DNA from: Aristolochia californica
Lineage: Eukaryota > Streptophyta > Magnoliopsida > Piperales > Aristolochiaceae
Direction: 5' to 3'
NCBI GenBank assembly: GCA_029961685.1
Contig: JARWKL010000005.1
Coordinates: forward strand, 16,024,164-16,088,163
Length of the DNA stretch: 64,000 nt
In this document: piece by piece, positions 10,685-24,446 of the stretch
Layout: each line of letters begins with the position of its first letter
Numbering within the stretch: the first letter of the stretch is position 1
Notes under the pieces: generated by a model
Databases searched by the model: none
What the model was told of the DNA's origin: nothing
What the model saw: the letters and a program-made list of their open reading frames with translations, nothing else
Program-made: the position numbers and the translations under genes

Positions 10685-13308
10685 ATGAACCCAAAAGTTT
10701 TGCTGTCCACGTTTGGGAAATTCCACCAGTTCAACCCTAACTGCTTCGAATTTTATAAGAATGAGATTTCTTCCACACATGCTTTAAAAATGGATATGCA
10801 TGCTTCAAACGTCTTAAAGATGCAAATCACCTATGGATCAAAACCTTTTGAAGAGAATGACAAACGTTCATTAAATTCTAAAGTGAACGTGCGGTGGGAT
10901 ATTTGCTTGAGTCAAACTAGCCATTATTTTGCCCATTTAAAAAAAGCTGACCTAACGATCATAGATGAGTGTAAAGTGATTTATCATGCGTTACGGGCTA
11001 TATTACCCTAAGAAATGACTTATGGATTGGGAGTCAACACTTAGTTAAAAATTCCCCGACGATTGCAAAACCTGATTTATAAGAACTATAAAGAGCTTAC
11101 AATCCCTAAAAATTATGGACACACCTTGGAATTATCTCTCTCTACATTTGTGCATTGTGCATTTCCATTTTAGATGTACTCATTTTTCTTCAATAAAAAC
11201 TTTGAGTTTTCGGTCTCCCTTCATCCCGTAAACCAAAAATGCAAATAGATCACCACAAAATGAAAATTTAAGAGTTTATGTTTTAAAAAAATTTAAAAAT
11301 TTAAGAAATTTGAGTGAAGAAAATTTATTCACACACCACAAATGAACCCAAAAGTTCTGCTGTCCAAGTTTGGGAAATTCCACCAGTTCAACCCTAACTG
11401 TTTGGAATTTTATAAGAATGAGATTTCTTCCACACATGCTTTAAAAATGGATATGCATGCTTCAAACGTGTTAAAGATGCAAATCACCTATGGATGAAAA
11501 CCTTTTGAAGAGAATGACAAACGTTCATTAAATTCTAAAGTGACCGTGCGGTGGGATATTTGCCTGAGTCAAACTAGCCATTATTTTGCCCATTTACAAA
11601 AAGCTGACCTAACGATCATAGATGATTTTAAACTGATTTATCATGCGTTACGGGCTATATTACCCTAAGAAATGACTTATGCATTGGAGTCAACACTCAG
11701 TTAAAAATTCCCCGACGGTTGCAAAACCTGATTTATAAGAACTATAAAGAGCTTACAATCCCTAAAAATTACGGACACTCCATGGAATTATCTCTCTCTA
11801 CATATGTGTATTGTTCATTTCCTTTTTAGATGTACTCATTTTTCTTCAATAAAAACTTTGAGTTTTCGGTCTCCCTTCATCCCGTAAACCAAAAATGCAA
11901 ATAGATCACCACAAAATGAAAATTTAAGAGTTTTTGTTATAAAAAAATTTTAAAAAATAAGAAATGTGAGTGAAGAAAATTTATTCACACACCACAAATG
12001 AACCCAAAAGTTTTGCTGTCCAAGTTTGGGAAATTCCACCAGTTCAACCCTAACTGTTTGGAATTTTATAAGAATGAGATTTCTTCCACACATGCTATAA
12101 AAATGGATATGCATGCTTCAAACGTGTTAAAGATGCAAATCACCTACGGATCAAAACCTTTTGAAGAGAATGACAAACGTTCTTTAAATTCTAAAGTGAA
12201 CGTGCGATCGGATATTTGCCTGAGTCAAACAAGCTATTATTTTGCCCATTTACAAAAAGCTGACCTAACGATCATAGATGATTTTAAAGTGATTTATCAT
12301 GCGTTACGGGCTATATTACCCTAAGAAATGACTTATGGATTAGGAGTCAACACTCAGTTAAAAATTCCCCGACGATTGCAAAACCTGATATATAAGAACT
12401 AAAAAGAGCTTACAATCCCTAAAAATTACAGACACTCCTTTGAATTATCTCTCTCTACATTTGTGAATTATTCATTTCCATTTTAGATGTACTCATTTTT
12501 CTTAAATAAAAACTTTGAGTTTTCGGTCTCCCTTCATTACGTGAACCAAAAATGCAAATAGATCACCACAAAATGAAAATTTTAGAGTTTATATTTGGAA
12601 AAATTTTAAAACAATAACAAATGTAAGTAAAGAAAATTTATTCACACACCACTAATGAACCCAAAAGTTTTGCTGTCCAAGTTTGGGAAATTCCACCAGT
12701 TCAACCCTAACAGCTTCGAATTTTATAAGAATGAGATTTCTTCCACACATGCTTTAAAAATGAATATGCATGCTTCAAACGTGTTAAAGATGCAAATCAC
12801 CTATGGATCAAAACCATTTGAAGAGAATGACAAACGTTCATTAAATTGTAAAGTGAACGTGCGATGGGATATTTGCCTGAGTCAAACTAGCCATTATTTT
12901 GCCCATTTACAAAAAGCTGACCTAACGATCATAGAATCGTAAAGTGATTTATCATGCTTTACAGGCTATATTACCCTAAGAAATGACTTATGGATTGGGA
13001 GTCAACACTCAGTTAAAAATTCCCCGACGATTGCAAAACCTGACTTATAAGAACTAAAAAGAGCTTACAATCCCTAAAAATTACAGACACTCCTTGGAAT
13101 TATCTCTCTCTACATTTGTACATTGTGCATTTCCATTTTAGATGTACTCATTTTTCTTAAATAAAAACTTTGAGTTTTCGGTCTCCCTTCATCCTGTAAA
13201 CCAAAAATGCAAATAGATCACCACAAAATGAAAATTTTAGAGTTTATGTTTTAAAAACATTTAAAAAAATAAGAAATGTGAGTGAAGAAAATTTATCACA
13301 CACCACAA
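10685..13308 (+). repeat. Four A monomers (10685, 11342, 11998, 12655)
   Basis: 10685 and 11998 keep the full 108-codon frame. 11342 has TGGATGAAAACC (TGA stop) and GCATTGGAGTC (one G lost). 12655 reads ATAGAATCGTAAAG where others read ATAGATGATTGTAAAG. That 3-bp loss plus substitution ends the frame at 95 codons. 11998 has CGATCGGAT in place of CGGTGGGAT. Confidence 0.93.
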
Positions 13309-13964
13309 ATAAACCCAAAATTTTTGCTGTCCAAGTTTGTAAAATTCCACCTGTTCAACCCAAACAGCTTGGAATTTATAAGAATGAGATTTCTTCCACA
13401 CATGCTTTAAAAATGGATATGCATGCTTGAAACGTGTTAAAGATGCAAATCACCTATGGATCAAAACCTTTTGAAGAGAATGACAAACGTTCATTAAATT
13501 TTAAAGTGAACATGCAGTGGGAGATTTGCTTGAGTCAAACTAGCCATTATTTTGCCCATTTACAAAAAGCTGACCTAACAATCATAGATGATTGTAAAGT
13601 GATTTATCATGCGTTACGGGCTATATTACCCTAAGAAATGACTTATGGATTGGGAGTCAACACTCAGTTAAAAATTCCCCGACGATTGCTATACCTGATT
13701 TATAAGAACTATAAAGAGCTTACAATCCCTAAAAATTACAGACACTCCTTGGAATTATCTCTCTCTACATTTGTGCATTGTGCATTTCCATTTTAGATGT
13801 ACCCATTTTTCTTAAATAAAAACTTTGGGTTTTCGGTCTCCCTTCATTCCGTAAACCAAAAATGCAAATAGATCAGCACAAAATGAAAATTTTAGAGTTT
13901 ATGTTTGGAAAAATTTTAAAACAATAACAAATGTAAGTAAAGAAAATTTATTCACACACCACAA
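13309..13964 (+). repeat. A monomer, CCTGTTC subtype, no anchor ATG
   Basis: ATA replaces the anchor ATG. CACCTGTTCAACCCAAACAGC and the one-T-short GGAATTTATAAG mark a subtype that recurs at 19205, 26390, 27045, 30986, 37507, 38819, 39475, 52617 and 57223. That lost T shifts the 5' part of the latent frame in every member. Confidence 0.92.
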
Positions 13965-15272
13965 ATGAACCCAAAAGTTTTGCTGTCCAAGTTTGGGAAA
14001 TTCCACCTGTTCAACCCAAAGAGTTTGGAATTTATAAGAATGAGATTTCTTCCACACATGCTTTAAAAATAGATATGCATGCCTCAAACGTGTTAAAGAT
14101 GCAAATCACCTATGGATCAAAACCTTTTGAAGAGTGACAAACGTTCATTAAATTCCAAAGTGAACGTGCGGTGGGATACTTGCCTGAGTCAAACTAGCCA
14201 TTATTTTGCCCATTTACTAAAAACTGACCTAACGATCATAGATGATTGTAAAGTGATTGATCATGCGTTACGGGCTATATTACCCTAAGAAATGACTTAT
14301 GGATTGGGAGTCAACACTCAGTTCAAAATTCCCCGAAGATTGCAAAACCTGATATATAAAAACTAAAAAGGGCTTACAATCCCTAAAAATTACAGACACA
14401 CCTTGGAATTATCTCTCTCTACATTTGTACATTGTGCATTTCCATTTTAGATGTACTCATTTTTCTTAAATAAAATCTTTGAGTTTTCGGTCTCCCTTCA
14501 TCCCGTAAACGAAAAATGCAAATAGATCACCAGAAAATTAAAATGTTAGAGTTTATGTTTGGAAAAATTTTAAAACAATAACAAATGTAAGTAAAGAAAA
14601 TTTATTCACACACCACAAATGAACCCAAATGTTTTGCTGTCCAAGTTTGGGAAATTCCACCTGTTCAACCCTAACAGCTTGTAATTTTATAAGAATGAGA
14701 TTTCTTCCACACATGCTTTAAAAATGGATATACATGCTTCAAACGTGTTAAAGATGCATATCACCTATGGATCAAAACCTTTTGTAGAGAACGAAAAACG
14801 TTCATTAAATTCTAAAGTGAACGTGCGGTGGGATATTTGCCTGAGTCAAACTAGTCATTATTTTTCCTGTTACAAAAAGCTGACCTAACGATCATAGATG
14901 ATTGTAAAGTGATTTATCATGCGTTACGGGCTATATTACCCTAAGAAATGACTTATGGATTGGTAGTCAACACTCAGTTAAAAATTCCCCGACGATTGCA
15001 AAACCTGATTTATAAGAACTATAAAGAGCTTACAATCCCTAAAAATTACAGACACTCCTTGGAATTATCTCTCTCTACATTTGTGCATTGTGCATTTCCA
15101 TTTTAGATGTACCCATTTTTCTTAAATAAAAACTTTGAGTTTTCGGTCTCCCTTCATTCCGTAAACCAAATGCAAATAGATCAGCACAAAATGAAAATTT
15201 TAGAGTTTATGTTTGGAAAAATTTTAAAACAATAACAAATGTAAGTAAAGAAAATTTATTCACACACCACAA
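13965..15272 (+). repeat. Higher-order dimer, copy 1
   Basis: Monomers start at 13965 and 14619. The first carries CAACCCAAAGAG, AAAAATAGATATGCATGCC and GAAGAGTGAC (2 bp lost). The second carries GTAATTTTATAAG, GATGCATATCACC and TTTTGTAGAGAACG. All of these recur in order one dimer later. Confidence 0.92.
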
Positions 15273-16582
15273 ATGAACCCAAAAGTTTTGTTGTCCAAGT
15301 TTGGGAAATTCCACCTGTTCAACCCAAAGAGCTTGGAATTTATAAGAATGAGATTTCTTCCACACATGCTTTAAAAATAGATATGCATGCCTCAAACGTG
15401 TTAAAGATGCAAATCACCTATGGATCAAAACCTTTTGAAGAGTGACAAACGTTCATTAAATTCCAAAGTGAACGTGCGGTGGGATATTTGCCTGAGTCAA
15501 ACTAGCCATTATTTTGCCCATTTACTAAAAACAGACCTAACGATCATAGATGATTGTAAAGAGATTGATCATGCGTTACGGGCTATATTACCCTAAGAAA
15601 TGACTTATGGATTGGGAGTCAACACTCAGTTCAAACTTCCCCAACGATTGCAAAACCTGATATATAAGAACTAAAAAGAGCTTACAATCCCTAAAAATTA
15701 CAGACACTCCTTGGAATTATCTCTCTCTACATTTGTACATTGTGCATTTCCATTTTAGATGTACTCATTTTTCTTAAATAAAAACTTTGAGTTTCCGGTC
15801 TCCCTTCATCCCGTAAACGAAAAATGCAAATAGATCACCACAAAATTAAAATGTTAGAGTTTATGTTTGGAAAAATTTTAAAACAATAACAAATGTAAGT
15901 AAAGAAAATTTATTCACACACCACAAATGAACACAAATGTTTTGCGTTCCAAGTTTGGGAAATTCCACCTGTTCAACCCTAACAGCTTGTAATTTTATAA
16001 GAATGAGATTTCTTCCACACATGCTTTAAAAATGGATATGCATGCTTCAAACGTGTTAAAGATGCATATCACCTATGGATCAAAACCTTTTGTAGAGAAT
16101 GAAAAACGTTCATTAAATTCTAAAGTGAACGTGCGGTGGGATATTTGCCTTAGTCAAACTAGCCATTATTTTGCCCATTTACAAAAAACTGACCTAACGA
16201 TCATAGATGATTGTAAAGTGATTTATCATGCGTTACGGGCTATATTACCCTAAGAAATGACTTATGGATTGGGAGTCAATACTCAGTTCAAAATTCCCCG
16301 ACGATTGCAAAACCTGATACATAAGAACTAAACAGAGCTTACAATCCCTAAAAATTACAGACACTCCTTGGAATTATCTCTCTCTACATTTGTGCATTGT
16401 GCATTTCCATTTTAGATGTACTCATTTTTCTTAAATAAAAACTTTGAGTTTTCGGTCTCCCTTCATCCCGTAAACCAAAAATGCAAATAGATCACCACAA
16501 AATGAAAATTTTAGAGGTTATGTTTAAAAAAAAAATCAAAAAAAAGAAATGTGAGTAAAGAAAATTTATTTACACACCACAA
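15273..16582 (+). repeat. Higher-order dimer, copy 2
   Basis: Monomers start at 15273 and 15927 and repeat the private marks of the preceding dimer: GATCAGCACAAAATG leader, CAACCCAAAGAGC, AAAAATAGATATGC, GAAGAGTGAC, then GTAATTTTATAAG and GATGCATATCACC. Copy 2 differs near 16160, where TTTTGCCCATTTACAAAAAAC replaces the TTTTTCCTGTTAC of copy 1, so one of them has a converted patch. Confidence 0.92.
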
Positions 16583-17234
16583 ATGAACCCAAAAGTTTTA
16601 CTGTCCAAGTTTCGGAAATTCCACAAGTTCAACCCTAACAGTTTGGAATTTTATAAGAATGAGATTTCTTCCACACAAGCTTTAAAAATGCATATGCAAG
16701 CTTGAAACGTGTTAAAGATGCAAATCAACTACGGATCCAAACCTTTTAAAGAGAATGAAAAACGCTCATTAAATTCTCAAGTGAACGTGCGGTGGGATAT
16801 TTACCCGAGTCGAACGAGCCATTATTTTGCCCACTTACTTAAAGCTGACCTAACAATCATTGATGATTGGAAAGTGATTTATCATGCGTAACGGGCTATA
16901 CTACCCTAAGAAATAACTTATGGATTGGGAGTCAACACTCGGTTAAAAATCCCCCGCCTCACCCTTTTCCCGACGATTGCAAAACCGGATATATAAAAAC
17001 TAAAAAGAGCTTACAATCCATAAAAATTACAGATACTCTTTGCAATTATCTCTCTCTACATTTGTGCATTGTGCATTTCCATTTTAGATGTACTCATTTT
17101 TCTTCAATAAAAACATTGAGTTTTCGGTCTCCCTTCATCCCGTAAACCAAAAATGAAAATATTAGAGTTTATGTTTTAAAAAAAATTAAAAAAATAAGAA
17201 ATGTGAGTGAAGAAAATTTATTCACACACCACAA
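16583..17234 (+). repeat. B monomer with 21-bp deletion (652 bp)
   Basis: Type B with the 16-bp insertion. At about 17149-17155 AAAAATG runs straight into AAAATATTAGAG. The missing 21 bp (GCAAATAGATCACCACAAAAT region) are flanked by AAAATG direct repeats, which accounts for the length of 652 rather than 673. Confidence 0.92.
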
Positions 17235-17890
17235 ATGAACCCAAAAGTTTTGTTGTCCAAGTTTGGGAAATTCCACCAGTTCAACCCTAACTGCTTGGAA
17301 TTTTATAAGAATGAGATTTCTTCCACACATGCTTTAAAAATGGATATGCATGCTTCCAACGTGTTAAAGAGAAAATCACCTATGGATCAAAACCTTTTGA
17401 AGAGAATGAGAAACGTTCATTAAATTCTAAAGTGAACGTGCGGTGGGAAATTTGCCTGAGTCAAACTAGCCATTATTTTGCCCATTTACAAATAGCTGAC
17501 ATAACGATCATAGATGATTGTAAAGTGATTTATCATGCGTTACGGCCTATATTACCCTAAGAAATGACTTATGGATTGGGAGTCAACACTCAGTTCAAAA
17601 TTCCCCGACGATTGCAAAACCTGATTTATAAGAACTATAAAGAGCTTACAATCCCTAAAAATTACAGACACTCCTTGGAATTGTCTCTCTCTACATTTGT
17701 GCATTGTGCATTTCCATTTTAGATGTACTCATTTTTCTTAAATAAAAACTTTATGTTTTTGGTCTCCATTCATCCCGTAAACCAAAAATGCAAATAGATC
17801 ACCACAAAAGGAAAATTTTAGAGTTTATGTTTTAAATAAAATTAAAAAAATAAGAAATGTGAGTGAAGAAAATTTATTCACACACCACAA
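17235..17890 (+). repeat. A monomer with one-base frame loss
   Basis: AAAGAGAAAATCACC replaces AAAGATGCAAATCACC (one base lost). The latent frame shifts and ends after 62 codons. Otherwise a standard A unit with CTAACTGCTTGG and the second spacer type. Confidence 0.92.
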
Positions 17891-20800
17891 ATGAACCCAA
17901 AAGTTTTGCTGTCCAAGTTTGGGAAATTCCACCAGTTCAACCCTAACTGCTTGCAATTTTATAAGAATGAGATTTCTTCCACACATGCTTTAAAAATGGA
18001 TATGCATGCTTCAAACATGTTAAAGATGCAAATCACCTATGGATCAAAACCTTTTGAAGAGAATGACAAACGTTCATTAAATTCTAAACTGAACGTGCGG
18101 TGGGATATTTGCTTGAGTCAAACTAGCCATTATTTTGCCCATTTACAAAAAGCTTACCTAACAACCATAGATGATTGTAAAGTGATTTGTCATGCGTTAC
18201 GGGCTATATTACCCTAAGAAATGACTTATGGATGGGGAGTCAACACTCAGTTAAAAATTTCCCGACGATTGCAAAACCTGATATATAACAACTACAAAGA
18301 GCTTACAATCCCTAAAAATTACAGACACTCCTTGGAATTATCTCTCTCTACATTTGTACATTTTGCATTTCCATTTTAGATGTACTCATTTTTATTAAAT
18401 AAAAACTTTGAGTTTTCGGTCTCCCTTCATCCCGTAAACCAAAAATGCAAATAGATCACCACAAAATGAAAATTTTCGAGTTTATGTTAGGAAAAATTTT
18501 AAAACAATAACAAATGTAAGTAAAGAAAATTTATTCACACGCCACAAATGAACCCAAAAGTTTTGCTGTCCAAGTTTGGGAAATTCCACCAGTTCAACCA
18601 TAACAGCTTGGAATTTTCTAAGAATGAGATTTCTTCCACACATGCTTTAAAAATGGATATGCATGCTTCAAACGTGTTAAAGATGCAAATCACCTTTGGA
18701 TCAAAACCTTTTGAAGAGAATGGCAAACGTTCATTAAATTCTAAAGTGAACGTGTGGTGGGATATTTGCCTGAGTCAAACTAGCCATTATTTTGCCCATT
18801 TACAAAAAGCTGACCTAACGATCATAGATGATTGTAAAGTGATTTATCATGCGTTACGGGCTATATTACCCTAAGAAATGACTTATGGATTGGGAGTCAA
18901 CACTCAGTTAAAAATTCCTCGACGATTGCAAAACCTGATTTATAAGAACTATAAAGAGGTTACAATCCCTAAAAATTACAGACACTCCTTGGAATTGTCT
19001 CTCTCTACATCTGTGCATTGTGCATTTCCATTTTAGATGTACTCATTTTTCTTCAATAAAAACTTTATGTTTTTGGTCTCCCTTCATCCCGTAAACCAAA
19101 AATGCAAATAGATCACCACAAAATGAAAATTTAAGAGTTTATGTTTGGAAAAATTTTAAAACAATAACAAATGTAAGTAAAGAAAATTTATTCACACACC
19201 ACAAATGAACCCAAAAGTTTTGTTGTCCATGTTTGGGAAATTCCACCTGTTCAATCCAAACAGCTTGGAATTTATAAGAATGAGATTTCTTCCACACATG
19301 CTTTAAAAATGGATATGCTTGCCTCAAACGTGTTAAAGATGCAAATCACCTATGGATCAAAACCATTTGAAGAGAATGACAAACGTTCATTAAATTCCAA
19401 AGTGAACGTGTGGAAGGATATTTGCCAGAGTGAAACTAGCCATTATTTTGCCCATTTACAAAAAGCTGACCTAACGATCATAGATGATTGTAAAGTGATT
19501 GATCATGCGTTACAGGCTATATTACCCTAAGAAATGACTTATGGATTGGGAGTCAACACTCAGTTAAAAATTCCCCGACGATTGCAAAACCTGATATATA
19601 AGAACTAAAAAGAGCTTACAATCCCTAAAAATTACAAACACTCCATGGAATTATCTCTCTGTACATTTGTGCATTGTGCATTTCCATTTTAGATGTACTC
19701 ATTTTTCTTAAATAAAAACTTTGAGTTTTCGGTCCCCCTTCATCCCGTAAACCAAAATTGCAAATAGATCACCACAAAATGAAAATTTTAAAGTTTATGT
19801 TTGGAAAAATTTTAAAACAATAACAAATATAAGTAAAGAAAATTTATTCACACACCACAAATAAACCCAAAAGTTTTGCTGTCCAAGTTTGGGAAATTCC
19901 ACCAGTTCAACCCCAACAGCTTGGAATTTTAGAAGAATGAGATTTCTTCCACACATGCTTTAAAAATGGATATGCATGCTTCAAACGTGTTAAAGATGCA
20001 GATCACCTATGGATCAAAACCTTTCTAAGAGAATGACAAACGTTCATTACATTCTAAAGTGAACGTGCGGTGGGAAATTTGCCTGAGTCAAACTAGCCAT
20101 TATTTTGCCCATTTACAAAAAGTTGACCCAACGATCATAGATGGTTGTAAAGTGATTTATCATGCGTTATGGGCTATATTACCCTAAGAAATGAGTTATG
20201 GATTGGGAGTCAACACTCAGTTAAAAATTCCCCGACGATTGCAAAACCTGATTTATAAGAACTATAAAGAGCTTACAATCCCTAAAAATTACAGACACTC
20301 CTTGGAATTATCTCTCTCTACATTTGTGCATTGTGAATTTCCATTTTAGATGTACTCATTTTTCTTAAATAAAAACTTTGAGTTTTAGGTCTCCCTTCAT
20401 CCAGTAAACCAAAAATGCAAATAGATCACCACAAAATGAAAATTTTAAGAGTTTATGTTTGGAAAAATTTTAAAACAATAACAAATATAAGTAAAGAAAA
20501 TTTATTCAAACACCACAAATGAACCCAAAAGTTTTGCTGTCCAAGTTTGGGAAATTCCACCAGTTCAACACCAACAGCTTGGAATTTTAGAAGAATGAGA
20601 TTTCTTCCACCCATGCTTTAAAAATGGATATGCATGCTTCAAACGTGTTAAAGATGCAAATCACCTATGGATCAAAACCTTTTGTAGAGAATGAAAAACA
20701 TTCATTAAATTCTAAAGTGAACGTGCGGTTGGATATTTGCCTGAGTCAAACTAGCCATTATTTTCCCATTAACAAAAAGCTGACCTAACAATCATAGATG

Positions 20801-22473
20801 ATTGTAAACTGATTTATCGTGCGTTATGAGCTATATAACCCTAAGAAATGACTTATGGATTGGGGGTAAACAATCAGTTAAAAATTCCTCGACGATTGCA
20901 AAACCTGATTTATAAGAACTATAAAGAGCTTACAATCCCTAAAAATTACAGACACTCCTTGGAATTATCTCTCTCTACATTTGTGCATTGTGCATTTCCA
21001 TTTTAGATGTACTCATTTTTCTTAAATAAAAACTTTATGTTTTTGGTCTCCCTTCAACCCGTAAACCAAAAATGCAAATAGATCACCACAAAATGAAAAT
21101 TTTAGAGTTTATGTTTGGAAAAATTTCAAAACAATAACAAATGTAAGTAAAGAAAATTTATTCACACACCACAAATGAACCCAAAAGTTTTGCTGTCCAA
21201 GTTTGGGAAATTCCACCAGTTCAACCGTAACTGCTTGGAATTTTATAAGAATGAGATTTCTTCCACACATGCTTTAAAAATGGATATGCATGCTTAAAAC
21301 GTGTTAAAGATGCAAATCAACTACGGATCCAAACCTTTTAAAGAGAATGACAAATACTCATTAATTTCTCAAGTGAACGTTCGGTGGGATATTTACCCGA
21401 GTCAAACGAGCCATTATTTTGCCCACTTACAAAAAGCTGAACTAACAATCATAGATGATTGGAAAATGATTTATCATGCGTAACGGGCTATATGACCGTA
21501 AGAAATCACTTATGGATTGGGAGTCAACACCCGGTTAAAAATCCCCCGCCTCACCCTTTTCCCGATGATTGCAAAACCGGATATATAAAAACTAAAAAGA
21601 GCTTACAATCCATAAAAATTACATACACACTTTGGAATTATCTCTCTCTACATTTGTGCATTGTGCATTTCCATTTTAGAAGTTCTCTTTTTTCTAAAGT
21701 CAAAACTTTGAGTTTTCGGTCTCCCTTCATCCCGTAAACAAAAAAGGCGAATAGATCACCTCAAAATGCAAATTTTAGAGTTTATGCATGGGAAAAATTT
21801 AAACCAATAACAAATGCAAGAAAATAAAATTTATTCAAACACAACAAATGAACACAAAAGTTTTGCAGTCCAAGTTTGGGAAATTCCACTAGTTCAACCC
21901 TTACAGCTTGGAATTTTATAAGAAAGAGATTTCTTCCACTCATGCTTTAAAAATGGATATGCATGCAAGAAACGTGTTAAAGATGCAAATCACCCATGGA
22001 TCAAAACCTTTTGAAGAGAATGACAAACGTTCATTAAATTCTAAAGTGAACATGCGGTGGGATATTTGCCTGAGTCAAACTAGCCATTATTTTGCCCATT
22101 TAAAAAAAAGCTGACCTAACGATCATAGATTATTGTAAAGGGATTTATCAATTGTTACGGGCTATATTACCCTAAGAAATGACTTATGCATTGGGAGTCA
22201 ACACTCAGTTAAAAATTCCCCGACGATTGCAAAACCTGATATATAAGAACTAAAAAGAGCTTACAATCCCTAAAAATAATACACTCCTTGGAATTATCTC
22301 TCTCTACATTTGTGCATTGTGCATTTCCATTTTAGATGTAATCATTTTTCTTGAATAAAAACTTTGAGTTTTCGGTCTCCCTTCATCCCGTAAACCAAAA
22401 GTGCAAATAGATCACCACAAAATTTCAAAACAATAACAAATGTAAGTAAAGAAAATTTATTCACACACCACAA
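17891..22473 (+). repeat. Higher-order block, instance 1 (7 monomers)
   Basis: Starts at 17891 (A, CTTACC subtype: AAAGCTTACCTAAC), 18548 (A, CTAAG), 19205 (A, GTGAAAC subtype: GGAAGGATATTTGCC, GAGTGAAAC), 19861 (extra A unit, ATA start, matches 62432), 20519 (A, GTAGAG subtype), 21175 (B673 with GAAAATGATTTATC and CTATATGACCG) and 21848 (A'626, AACCCTTACAGC, TTCCACTCATGC). The same order of subtypes recurs at 28356-32939 and 55910-59833. 17891 and 18548 keep intact 108-codon frames. Confidence 0.85.
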
Positions 22474-24446
22474 ATGAACCCAAAGGTTTTGCTGTCCAAG
22501 TTTGGGAAATTCCACCAGTTCGACCCTAACAGCTTGGAATTTTATAAGAATGAGATTTCTTCCGCACATGCTTTAAAAATGCATATGCATGCTTGAAACG
22601 TGTTAAAGATGCAAATCAACTATGGATCCAAACCTTTTAAACAGAATGACAAACGCTCATTAAATTCTCAAGTGAACGTGTGGTGGGATATTTACCCGAG
22701 GCAAACGAGCCATTATTTTGCCCACTTACTAAAAGCTGACCTAACAATCATAGATGATTGGAAAGTGATTTATCAAGCGTAACGGGCTATAGTACCCTAA
22801 GAAATAACTTATGGATTGGGAGTCAACACTCTGTTAAAAATTCCCCGCCTCACCCTTTTCCCGACGATTGCAAAACCGTATATATAAAAACTAAAAAGAG
22901 CTTAAAATCTATAAAAATTACAGATACTCTTTGCAATTATCTCTCTCTACATTTGTGCATTGTACCTTTCTATTTTAGATGTAATCATTTTTCTTAAATA
23001 AAAACTTTGAGTTTTCGGTCTCCCTTCATCCCGTAAACCAAAAATGCAAATAGATCACCACAAAATTTCAAAACAATAACAAATGTAAGTAAAGAAAATT
23101 TATTCACACACCACAAATGAACCCAAAGGTTTTGCTGTCCAAGTTTGGGAAATTCCACCAGTTCAACCCTAACAATTTGGAATTTTATAAGAATGAGATT
23201 TCTTCCGCACATGCTTTAAAAATGCATATGCATGCTTGAAACGTGTTAAAGATGCAAATCAACTATGGATCCAAACCTTTTAAACAGAATGACAAACGCT
23301 CATTAAATTCTCAAGTGAACGTGTGGTGGGATATTTACCCGAGTCAAACGAGCCTTTATTTTGCCCACTTACTAAAAGCTGACCTAACAATCATAGATGA
23401 TTGGAAAGTGATTTATCATGCGTAATGGGCTATACTACCCTAAGAAATAACTTATGGATTGGGAGTCAACACTCGGTTAAAAATCCCCCACCTCACCCTT
23501 TTCCCGACGATTGCAAAACCGGATATATAAAAACTAAAAAGAGCTTACAATCCATAAAAATTACAGATACTCTTTGGAATTATCTCTCTCTACATTTGTG
23601 CATTGTGCATTTCCATTTTAGATGTACTCATTTTTCTTCAATAAAAACATTGAGTTTTCGGTCTCCCTTCATCCCGTAAACCAAAAATGCAAATAGATCA
23701 CCACAAAATGAAAATATTAGAGTTGATGTTTTAAAAAAAATTAAAAAAATAAGAAATGTGAGTGAAGAAAATTTATTCACACACCACAAATGAACCCAAA
23801 AGTTTTGTTGTCCAAGTTTGGGAAATTCCACCAGTTCAACCCTAACTGCTTGGAATTTTATAAGAATGAGATTTCTTCCACACATGCTTTAAAAATGGAT
23901 ATGCATGCTTCAAACGTGTTAAAGATGCAAATCACCTATGGATCAAAACCTTTTGAAGAGAATGACAAATGTTCATTAAATTCTAAAGTGAACGTGCGGT
24001 GGGATATTTGCTTGAGTCAAACTAGCCATTATTTTGCCCATTTACAAAAAGCTTACCTAACGATCATAGATGATTGTAAAGTGATTTGTCATGCGTTACG
24101 GGCTATATTACCCTAAGAAATGACTTCTGGAAGGGGAGTCAACACTCAGTTAAAAATTCCCCGACGATTGCAATACCTGATATATAACAACTACAAAGAG
24201 CTTACAATCCCTAAAAATTAAAGACACTCTTTGTAATTATCTCTCTCTACATTTGTGCATTGTGCATTTCCATTTTAGATGTACTCATTTTTCTTAAATA
24301 AAAACTTTGAGTTTTCGGTCTCCCTTCATCCTATAAACCAAAAATGCAAATAGATCACCACAAAATGAAAATTTTAGAGTTTATGTTTGGAAAAATTTTA
24401 AAACAATAACAAATGTAAGTAAAGAAAATTTATTCACACACCACAA
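22474..24446 (+). repeat. B643-B673-A trimer, copy 1
   Basis: Starts at 22474 (B643), 23117 (B673) and 23790 (A657, CTTACC subtype with intact 108-codon frame). The first B has CAGTTCGACCC, CCGAGGCAAACG and CCGTATATATAAAAAC; the second has GAGCCTTTATTTTGCC. The next 2 kb repeats these marks. Confidence 0.91.
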
